9,174 nt of DNA from DATGLW01 sp035293965 (lineage in GTDB: Bacteria > Actinomycetota > Acidimicrobiia > Acidimicrobiales > RAAP-2), in the NCBI GenBank assembly GCA_035293965.1, contig DATGLW010000101.1:1-9174 (forward strand). Direction: 5' to 3'. Position 1 is the first letter of the stretch. Each line of letters opens with the position of its first letter. The notes beneath the pieces are model-generated. The model did not search any database. It was not told where the DNA came from and saw only the letters and a program-made list of their open reading frames with translations. Both the position numbers and the translations under genes were made by a program. Below are positions 1 to 4,805 of the stretch, piece after piece.

Positions 1-1
1 C

Positions 2-724
2 CCGGCCGTGCCCGTCTGGGAGGGCGAGATCAGCCGGCCCCTCCTCGGTTGCGACGTGGTGGCGGCGGGCCCCGGCGGGGCACCCGTGGACGTCGGCGAG
101 GAAGGCGAGCTCGTGGTTCGTGCCCCGATGCCGTCGATGCCGGCCGGCCTGTGGGGCGACGACGGGACGCGCTTTCGCGCCGCGTACTTCGAGCAGGTCC
201 CCGGCGCGTGGACCCACGGCGACCGGATCCGCTTCACACAGCGGGGCAGCTGCGTGATCTCGGGCCGGAGCGACGCAACCCTGAACCGTGCTGGGGTCCG
301 CCTTGGGACTGCGGAGCTCTACTCGGTGGTCGACGGCCTGGCGGGGGTGACCGACAGCCTTGCCATCCACCTCGACGACAGCGACGAGCTGTGGCTGTTC
401 GTGGTAATCGAGGGCCGCCCAGTCGACGAGGTCCGCCATGACGTGCTCGAATCCATCCGCCGCGAGCTCTCGCCGCGCCACGTTCCCGACCGGATCGAGC
501 CGGTGCCGGCGATCCCGAGGACGCTCAGCGGCAAGAAGCTCGAGGTGCCGGTGAAGCGCATCCTCCAGGGAGCACCTCCCGAGGAAGCCGCCTCGGCGGG
601 GGCCCTCGAGGATCCTGCCAGCCTCCGCCCGTTCGTCGCGCTCGCGCGACGGCGGGACGCCGCCCGGGCGGGCGGCCGGACCCCGGCCACGACGGAGCGC
701 CGTGCTCCGGGGCGGCGATCGTGA
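2..724 (+). CDS. Acetoacetyl-CoA synthetase, C-terminal part (5' end cut by window)
   Basis: This is the C-terminal 240 residues of an ATP-dependent acetoacetate-CoA ligase (ANL adenylating superfamily). The enzyme activates acetoacetate to acetoacetyl-CoA in the cytosol, feeding ketone-body, leucine or polyhydroxybutyrate carbon into CoA metabolism. The frame is open to the window edge, so the start and most of the large adenylation domain are missing. Visible family marks are a PVWEGEI stretch at the left edge, the hinge motif GRSDATLN (fragment residues 88-95) followed by GVRLGTAELY, the SPRHVPD segment, and PRTLSGKK (SGKK at 176-179), which holds the conserved A10 lysine. These match acetoacetyl-CoA synthetase better than acetyl-CoA synthetase. 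The last 40 or so residues form an Ala/Arg-rich tail that looks longer than usual. The family call is confident; the physiological role is inferred. Confidence 0.9.
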   Translation, partial: PAVPVWEGEISRPLLGCDVVAAGPGGAPVDVGEEGELVVRAPMPSMPAGLWGDDGTRFRAAYFEQVPGAWTHGDRIRFTQRGSCVISGRSDATLNRAGVRLGTAELYSVVDGLAGVTDSLAIHLDDSDELWLFVVIEGRPVDEVRHDVLESIRRELSPRHVPDRIEPVPAIPRTLSGKKLEVPVKRILQGAPPEEAASAGALEDPASLRPFVALARRRDAARAGGRTPATTERRAPGRRS

Positions 725-782
725 AGATCGCGTTGCGCCCCTGGCCGGAAGCCGGCGGCCGGCGCACAATGGTGGTCTCGCG

Positions 783-789
783 AAGGGGG
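783..789 (+). promoter_or_regulatory. Ribosome binding site for the small zinc-ribbon gene
   Basis: AAGGGGG lies 6 bases before the GTG at 796 and pairs with the anti-Shine-Dalgarno UUCCUCC with one G-U wobble. It is the best ribosome site among the candidate starts of this frame (GTG 721, ATG 769, GTG 796) and decided the start used here. Confidence 0.5.
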
Positions 790-795
790 CGCAGC

Positions 796-1056
796 GTGAC
801 GGACGGGTCGGGACCGCTTCGGACGACGGGGACCCCCTCCGGGCCGCAGCCCGCGTGCACGGCATGCCACCGGCCCCTGCGAGCGGTGCACGACAACTGG
901 GGCACGAACCTCCACTGCGACGGCTGCGGGGGCTGCTGGCAGGAGGTCCTCGGCTGGGTGCGGGCCGTCGACCCCGCCACCTGCAGCCGGTGCCAGCCGA
1001 CGGAGGCGCGGGTGCCCGGGTGCACCGGGCTCGTCGGCACCTCCGACGCCGCCTGA
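796..1056 (+). CDS. Small Cys-rich zinc-ribbon protein of unknown function
   Basis: This 86-residue protein was not matched to a named family. It holds three CxxC pairs, C21/C24, C41/C44 and C63/C66, plus C47 and C76. That pattern suggests one or two structural zinc sites of the zinc-ribbon or rubredoxin-knuckle type. Between the pairs is an aromatic-rich stretch (HDNWGTNLHCDGCGGCW). There is no signal peptide or membrane segment, so it is probably cytosolic. GTG 796 is chosen for its Shine-Dalgarno sequence. The same frame extends upstream to ATG 769 and to GTG 721, which overlaps the synthetase stop as GTGA and would give 111 residues with an unremarkable Arg-rich start. Either way it follows the synthetase closely and is probably cotranscribed with it. 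A function in nucleic-acid or protein binding is only a guess. Confidence 0.65.
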   Translation: MTDGSGPLRTTGTPSGPQPACTACHRPLRAVHDNWGTNLHCDGCGGCWQEVLGWVRAVDPATCSRCQPTEARVPGCTGLVGTSDAA

Positions 1057-1057
1057 C

Positions 1058-1086
1058 CCCTGGGCGGGCGAGGACCCTCCCCAGGG
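1058..1086 (+). terminator. Hairpin right after the zinc-ribbon gene, possible terminator
   Basis: A perfect 7-bp inverted repeat, CCCTGGG (1058-1064) with CCCAGGG (1080-1086), starts 2 bases after the TGA stop. Inside it GGG (1066-1068) can pair with CCC (1075-1077). There is no T-tract, so it is a GC-rich hairpin that may stop transcription or protect the 3' end rather than a classic intrinsic terminator. Confidence 0.4.
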
Positions 1087-1250
1087 CCCTTCTCGAGCCC
1101 TGCCCGCGCTCGACGACGTGCTCGGCCACCTGCGTTGCGACCGTCGCCGGCACCGCGTGCGACCATCGTCAGTGCCGCGTCGCGCCCGTCGCCGGCCGCA
1201 GGCGGCTCGCCGTTCGGCGGGGCATGTCCCCGCGACCGGAGCACACGATG

Positions 1251-1278
1251 CCGGCGGCGACAGGCCTCGCCGAACCGG
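1251..1278 (-). terminator. Hairpin after mshC in the convergent gap, possible terminator
   Basis: CGGCGA (1255-1260) pairs with TCGCCG (1267-1272) around a 6-base loop. The flanking CCGG at 1251-1254 and 1275-1278 can extend the stem across a 2-base bulge. It lies 9 bases past the mshC stop codon. A second hairpin, GCGGGG (1217-1222) with CCCCGC (1228-1233), follows further downstream. Neither has a T-tract. Together with the hairpin at 1058-1086 they make the 1057-1281 convergent gap a likely two-way stop zone; nothing else was seen in that gap. Confidence 0.35.
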
Positions 1279-1281
1279 GCG

Positions 1282-2517
1282 TCAGGCGATCGGCTGGGTG
1301 AGGCCGAGGAAGCCCATCAGCTCCGCGAGCGGCTCGCCACCAGCCTCTCCTGCCACCTCGAGCGCCTTGGGCACGTCGAGGTCGTCGACCAGGGCCCGGA
1401 CCACTTCGGCCGCGGCACTGGCCGTGCGGGTCGGACGCCTGCTGGCTGCCGCGAGCTCATCGAGCCGGCCGGCCGAGCGGTCGAGCTCGGCCTCGGAGAA
1501 CTCCCACTCCTCGTGCCACCGGCGGCACAGGAGGAGCAACCGGAGGGGGCCAGCACCGAAGCGCTCGAGCAGGTCGTCGACGAACACGAGGTTGCCGGCC
1601 GATTTCGCCATCTTGTGGCCACCGAACATGACCGAGCCCACGTGCAGCCGAGCCCGCGAGAACGGCGTGACGCGCGTGAAGGCCTCGGCCTGGGCAGCCT
1701 GGTAGGCGTGATGGGGGAAGGCGAGCTCGGCCCCCCCGGCGTGCACATCGACGCTCGCGCCGAACGTGGCGACGGCCATGGCGGTGCACTCCGCGTGCCA
1801 GCCCGGGCGTCCCGGCCCCCACGGGCTCGACCACGCGGGCTCGTCGTCCACCGCGTGCCGCCAGAGCACGGCGTCGAGCGGGTCGTCCTTGTCCGGGTCG
1901 TCGGGCTCCCCGCCGCGGGCTCGTGCCAGCTCCAACGCCTCGGCGCGCTCGAGCCCGACGCGGGCGTGCACCGCGCCACCCCGGAAGTACACGTTGCCGT
2001 GCCGCTCGTAGGCGGCGCCGGCGGCGAGCAGCTCGACGGCCAGGCGGATGACGTCCTCGACGTGGTCGAAGCTCCGCGGCTCGTAGGTCGGCTGCACCAC
2101 GCCGAGCTCGGACATGTCGCGCTCGAACCGGTAGGTCTGCTCCGCCGCGAGCGCACGCCAGCTGACGGAGCGGGCTCGTGCTTGAGCCAGCAGGTCGTCG
2201 TCGACGTCGGTGATGTTGCGGCACACCTCGACGTCGATCCCGCCGAGGCCGAGGACGCGCGCGGCGAGGTCTGCCCACGCGAAGGTGGCGGCGTGCCCGA
2301 CATGGGTCGTGTCGTACGGGGTGATCCCGCAGACGTACAGCCGCGCCCTACCCAGCGAGGGCAGGCGGACGCCGCCGAGTCGTAGGACGGGCGGCTCGGC
2401 TGGCGCCGCCCGCTCGACGAGGCGCCGCGACCAGGTCCCGACGTCGGTCGGCCACCGCGGCTGGGGGCGGTCGCCCGACCACTCCTGCCACGACACCGAC
2501 CGCGACCGCTCGGCCAC
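1282..2517 (-). CDS. mshC: L-cysteine:1D-myo-inosityl 2-amino-2-deoxy-alpha-D-glucopyranoside ligase (MshC)
   Basis: MshC joins cysteine to GlcN-Ins with ATP in the third committed step of mycothiol synthesis, in the cytosol. The protein is 411 residues, the usual MshC length and shorter than cysteinyl-tRNA synthetase, its paralogue. The motif CGITPYDTTHVGHAA (63-77) is the MshC form of the HIGH motif; tRNA synthetases have CGPTVYD. Predicted zinc ligands are C63, C244 in GWHAEC and H269 in FPHH. The tRNA anticodon-binding C-terminal domain is absent. The nucleotide-binding loop reads KMAKS (302-306) instead of KMSKS, and HHE is HHA (269-271). The GTG start is supported by AGGGAGG at 2524-2530, 6 bases upstream. 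It follows the peptidase gene on the same strand after 109 bases that contain a hairpin, and converges with the zinc-ribbon gene. The identification is confident, while activity with the changed loop is inferred. Confidence 0.92.
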   Translation of the reverse strand: MAERSRSVSWQEWSGDRPQPRWPTDVGTWSRRLVERAAPAEPPVLRLGGVRLPSLGRARLYVCGITPYDTTHVGHAATFAWADLAARVLGLGGIDVEVCRNITDVDDDLLAQARARSVSWRALAAEQTYRFERDMSELGVVQPTYEPRSFDHVEDVIRLAVELLAAGAAYERHGNVYFRGGAVHARVGLERAEALELARARGGEPDDPDKDDPLDAVLWRHAVDDEPAWSSPWGPGRPGWHAECTAMAVATFGASVDVHAGGAELAFPHHAYQAAQAEAFTRVTPFSRARLHVGSVMFGGHKMAKSAGNLVFVDDLLERFGAGPLRLLLLCRRWHEEWEFSEAELDRSAGRLDELAAASRRPTRTASAAAEVVRALVDDLDVPKALEVAGEAGGEPLAELMGFLGLTQPIA

Positions 2518-2580
2518 GCTGCGCCTCCCTTTCGAAGCCGTCCGCCCGGACCAGGGCGGTCCCGCGGCTCGTCCCCCGGG

Positions 2581-2607
2581 CCCTCGGGATTGCCCGGACC
2601 CCGAGGG
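2581..2607 (-). terminator. Hairpin between the G1 peptidase gene and mshC, likely terminator
   Basis: A perfect 8-bp inverted repeat, CCCTCGGG (2581-2588) with CCCGAGGG (2600-2607), has an 11-base loop and lies about 20 bases past the peptidase stop. There is no T-tract. A second hairpin, CCGCCC (2542-2547) with GGGCGG (2554-2559), sits between it and the mshC ribosome site. They may separate the two genes transcriptionally, or could act on the mshC leader. No AT-rich promoter elements were seen in this 109-base gap. Confidence 0.45.
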
Positions 2608-2626
2608 GGCTCGGTCCAGCCCCAGG

Positions 2627-3370
2627 CTACGACTCCCAGAAGACCGTGAAGGACCCGCCGCTCAGGGAACCCTCCGGCGATGCCAGCGTGGTGCTCCCGC
2701 GCTGCATGATCACCTCGTCGGGAGACAGGCTCTCGAGCGGGCTGCCGTTCGCGCTGGCGCCTGTGAAGCTCACCTGGCCGAAGTCAGCCAGCGGCAGCCC
2801 GCCGAAGGGACCGTGGTTGGACGAGGGCGCCTCCACGATCACTTCTGCCGACGAACGGCGAGCCGAGGGGCTCCGAGCCGTGACGGTGAACGGCGTGGCG
2901 CCATCGGCGGCGTCGGTGAGCTCCAGGGTGAACGAGCCGTTGAGGTAGGCGACCGAGGCTGCGATGTGGTCGCCCGATGCCACCTGCAGCGGGACCCGCA
3001 CCGGGAACTTCGGGTACAGCTCGTACCAGGCGTAGTACGAGGGCGTGCCGCGCACGCAGTCGGCCTCGGTGCCGACCTGCTCGACCGTGTGGCTGTTGTA
3101 GCCGTCGAGGCCCACCCAGTAGGAGGAGTACGCCGTCTGGCTCGGCGCGCAGCTGACCGCCGGCTGCATCCACGCAGCGGAGACGCTCGAGAACGCACCC
3201 TTGGCGCCTGCCAGCGCGTACCCGGCCCAGATGGGCGTGGTCACGGTGGCGGCGCTCACGCGCTGGACCGCGCCGACCGTCCCACGCGCCACGGCGGCCG
3301 CCGGCGGCCCCAGGATGAGGGCCGGCACCCCGATCATCACCAACCCCGCGCCGAGGCGCACTCGTCGCAT
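2627..3370 (-). CDS. Secreted G1 family (eqolisin-type) glutamic endopeptidase
   Basis: This 247-residue protein looks like an exported acid peptidase of family G1 (formerly A4), whose Gln/Glu dyad cleaves proteins at low pH. Residues 1-26 or so form a Sec signal peptide: MRRVR, then a hydrophobic core, then PPAAAVA before RG. Family landmarks follow in order: WAGY (48-51), YWVGLDGYNS (84-93), VEQVG with the likely catalytic Q98, YAWYELYP (113-120), AEVIVEAPS (175-183) with the likely catalytic glutamate, and DFGQVSFTGA (196-205). C74 and C105 could form a disulfide. The tryptophan common in the AEWIVE motif is valine here. The ATG start has an excellent CCAAGGAGGAGG at 3379-3390. The enzyme would act outside the cell. 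It lies upstream of mshC on the same strand but shares no evident pathway with it. Which motif glutamate is catalytic was not resolved. Confidence 0.85.
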   Translation of the reverse strand: MRRVRLGAGLVMIGVPALILGPPAAAVARGTVGAVQRVSAATVTTPIWAGYALAGAKGAFSSVSAAWMQPAVSCAPSQTAYSSYWVGLDGYNSHTVEQVGTEADCVRGTPSYYAWYELYPKFPVRVPLQVASGDHIAASVAYLNGSFTLELTDAADGATPFTVTARSPSARRSSAEVIVEAPSSNHGPFGGLPLADFGQVSFTGASANGSPLESLSPDEVIMQRGSTTLASPEGSLSGGSFTVFWES

Positions 3371-3397
3371 GGCACTGACCTCCTCCTTGGCCCCACG

Positions 3398-3596
3398 CTA
3401 CCCCTGCCTGGCCAGGGCGGCCATCACCCCCTCGGCATGCTCGGCCCTGCAGATGAGCAGGTCGGGAAGGCACGGATCGACCCGGTCGTAGCAGGGGCGT
3501 GCCGTCGAGCCGCCGGGGCCACGTGCACAGCCCAGTCGGTGCGGAGCGCGCAGCCGGCACCCCGACGACGATGCCAGGCGTCGAGCCGGGAGGCAC
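3398..3596 (-). pseudogene. Possible frameshifted small gene upstream of the G1 peptidase
   Basis: A minus-strand frame starts at GTG 3596 and reads through to the G4/C4 run at 3494-3497. Dropping one base there continues into a second frame that ends in TAG at 3398-3400, 27 bases before the peptidase ATG. The repaired product would be 65 residues ending in EGVMAALARQG. About 90 percent of the codons in the second half end in G or C, as in real genes of this window. No domain was recognised. The ribosome site before GTG 3596 is weak. It could be a decayed gene, a sequencing indel or chance in GC-rich DNA. Confidence 0.2.
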
Positions 3597-3623
3597 GACT
3601 ACGATGCCGCCCGGTCCGGCACC

Positions 3624-3745
3624 ACCGACAGGAGCGTTCCGGACGGGAACGTCACCGACAGGGAGCTCGACACCACCGACAGGAGCTCGACACCACCGGC
3701 GGGGATCACGACCGACGGCGAGCTCGGCATCATCGACAGGAGGGG
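3624..3745 (+). repeat. Degenerate repeat array built on ACCGACAGGAGCTCGAC
   Basis: Six variants of (A/G)(C/T)CG(A/G)C followed by a G-rich GGAG-like tract begin near 3624, 3654, 3675, 3695, 3711 and 3732. The copies at 3654-3670 and 3675-3690 are nearly identical (GAC-AGGAGCTCGACACC, with one extra G in the first). Spacings are about 30, 21, 20, 16 and 21 bases. Five of the six copies share one reading frame, in which they encode T-D-R or T-D-G-like units. The last copy contains the GACAGGAGGGG that serves as Shine-Dalgarno for the LLM gene. Confidence 0.55.
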
Positions 3746-3754
3746 CACGCCGGG

Positions 3755-4588
3755 ATGGAGTTCGGAACGATGAGCATGGTCGGCCCCCGGCGGTGGGCCG
3801 ACGTCGCCCGGGCAGCCGAGGCCGCCGGCTTCGAGTCAGTCTGGGTGCCCGAGCACCTGGTCATGCCCGTGGCCATGACGGGCAAGCCCAACTCGCCACA
3901 CGACGGCGAGCCGCCGATCTCGGCGTCGACCCCGGCATTCGACCCGTGGGTGCAGCTGGCCACCATGGCGGCCGTCACCGAGCGGATCAAGCTCGGGACC
4001 AACGTCTACAACATCGGCCTGCGCCACCCGATCATCACCGCGCGCTCGCTGACCACGCTCGACAACGTGTCCAACGGGCGCGCCATCCTGGGCATCGGCG
4101 CCAGCTGGCTCCGCCAGGAGTGGGAGGTGATGGAACTTCCCTTCGACACCCGCGGACGACGGGTCGACGAGGCGATCGGCGTCGTCAAGCGGCTCCTCAC
4201 CGAGGACGAGATCGCCCACGACGGCGAGTTCTTCCGGTTCCAGCCCGTGGGGTTCCTGCCCAAGCCGGTGCAGAAGCCGTGGCCACCCTTGCTCGTGGGT
4301 GGCGACTCGCGTGCGGCCATGCGGCGAGCAGCGCTCCTCGGCGACGGCTGGATCCCCATGGAGCAGACCCCCCACACCCTGCCGAAGAACCTCGAGCGCA
4401 TCCACCGCATGCGGGCCGAGGCCGGCCGGACCGGTCCGTTCCAGGTCACGATGAGCGCTCGTATCGCGTCCGTGGACGATGTCAAGCGCTACGAGGACGC
4501 GGGGGCGACGAGGCTCCTCATCGGCCTCGATCCCCGCGACCGCGACGCAGTCGCCCGCTTCGGCGAGGAGGTCATCGCCCGGCTGTAA
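3755..4588 (+). CDS. F420-dependent LLM-class oxidoreductase (TIGR03619-like)
   Basis: This 277-residue protein has a luciferase-like (bacterial luciferase/N5,N10-methylene-H4MPT reductase) TIM-barrel fold. Such proteins use coenzyme F420 (or FMN) to reduce or oxygenate small organic molecules in the cytosol, and the substrate here is unknown. Features are an N-terminal strand MEFGTM, AEAAGFESVWVPEHLV (21-36), TERIKLGTNV (75-84), the barrel motif GRAILGIGASWLRQEWE (108-124), PPLLVGG (177-183) and LLGDGWIPM (194-202). The short length and these motifs fit the Rv2161c-like TIGR03619 subgroup rather than the longer flavin monooxygenases. ATG 3755 is preceded by AGGAGGGG at 3738-3745. The same frame is open far upstream to 2210, but that part is antisense to mshC and the peptidase and is not coding. 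A terminator follows, so it is probably transcribed separately from the binding protein gene. Confidence 0.87.
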   Translation: MEFGTMSMVGPRRWADVARAAEAAGFESVWVPEHLVMPVAMTGKPNSPHDGEPPISASTPAFDPWVQLATMAAVTERIKLGTNVYNIGLRHPIITARSLTTLDNVSNGRAILGIGASWLRQEWEVMELPFDTRGRRVDEAIGVVKRLLTEDEIAHDGEFFRFQPVGFLPKPVQKPWPPLLVGGDSRAAMRRAALLGDGWIPMEQTPHTLPKNLERIHRMRAEAGRTGPFQVTMSARIASVDDVKRYEDAGATRLLIGLDPRDRDAVARFGEEVIARL

Positions 4589-4651
4589 AGACGTGACCGC
4601 GACCGGGTGCCCGTCAACGGGGACCACCAACGAGGGCTCATCCGCTGCGTC

Positions 4652-4683
4652 GCCGGGCCTGTGCCTCGCTCCCGGCCCTTTTT
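4652..4683 (+). terminator. Intrinsic terminator of the LLM gene
   Basis: GCCGGG (4652-4657) pairs with CCCGGC (4671-4676) around a 13-base loop, followed by CC and the T-tract TTTTT (4679-4683). It lies about 65 bases past the LLM stop codon. The last two Ts are also the first two bases of the downstream -35 box. An additional imperfect hairpin, CCCG-TCAA-CGGG (4610-4621), sits just after the stop codon. Confidence 0.6.
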
Positions 4684-4710
4684 GACACCCCATTCCGTTA
4701 TCCCTACGAT
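4682..4710 (+). promoter_or_regulatory. Near-consensus sigma-70-type promoter for the binding protein operon
   Basis: TTGACA (4682-4687) and TACGAT (4705-4710) are separated by exactly 17 bases. This is a perfect -35 box and a 4/6 -10 box with the key A2 and T6 kept, in otherwise GC-rich DNA. It fits the principal vegetative sigma factor (HrdB/SigA type). Transcription would start near 4717, giving a leader of about 40 bases before the small leader ORF. It is the only strong promoter seen in the window. Confidence 0.75.
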
Positions 4711-4757
4711 CAGCTCGGCGGCTCGGCCGGGCCATGGAGCTGCCAGAGGGGGGCACG

Positions 4758-4805
4758 ATGGGCGGCCTTCGGCCAATGGGCGACGTGGCGGACGACGGGG
4801 CATGA
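4758..4805 (+). CDS. 15-residue leader ORF coupled to the binding protein gene
   Basis: ATG 4758 opens a 15-codon frame (MGGLRPMGDVADDGA) that ends in TGA at 4803-4805 and overlaps the binding protein ATG at 4802 as ATGA. It has its own G-rich ribosome site, AGAGGGGGG (4745-4753), 4 bases upstream. The downstream gene has no properly spaced Shine-Dalgarno. The arrangement suggests termination-reinitiation coupling, with translation of the leader delivering ribosomes to the main start. No run of a single regulatory amino-acid codon is present, so classic attenuation is not indicated. The peptide itself may have no function. Confidence 0.4.
   Translation: MGGLRPMGDVADDGA

Larger units (their letters stand above)
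3371..3754. other. Divergent intergenic region with repeats and broken frames
   Basis: These 384 bases separate the divergent peptidase and LLM genes and must hold both promoters, but no convincing -35/-10 pair was found. The minus strand near 3395-3400 reads TAGCGT, a possible -10, without a matching -35. The right part (3624-3745) is a degenerate repeat array. Two coding-like frames with strong G/C third-position bias lie here. One is a plus frame open from 3492 to 3773 with no ATG, GTG or TTG. The other is a minus-strand frame ending at 3398 that also lacks a start unless one base is removed from a C4 run at 3494-3497. They may be remnants of decayed genes. Confidence 0.5.

Noticed and set aside
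765..770. CACAAT as a -10 box for the zinc-ribbon gene
   Set aside because: No -35-like sequence at 16-18 bases upstream; the nearest TTGCGC is 26 bases away.
1135..2385. Long plus-strand frame antisense to mshC
   Set aside because: The translation is low-complexity and matches no family, while the minus strand encodes a complete MshC; it is a GC-rich shadow frame.
1282..2517. Cysteinyl-tRNA synthetase reading of the minus-strand gene
   Set aside because: CGITPYD in place of CGPTVYD, the length of about 410 and the missing anticodon-binding domain fit MshC.
3624..3745. CRISPR array
   Set aside because: The units are short, degenerate and irregularly spaced, with no unique spacers of constant length and no cas genes.
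2210..3754. Long open frame running into the LLM gene, which could suggest a 792-residue fusion protein
   Set aside because: This part is antisense to mshC and the G1 peptidase, is Arg/His-rich without any domain, and a well-placed ribosome site precedes ATG 3755.
4606..4625. Hairpin just after the LLM stop as the main terminator
   Set aside because: Only a 4-bp stem plus a mismatched extension and no T-tract; the hairpin at 4652-4683 is stronger.
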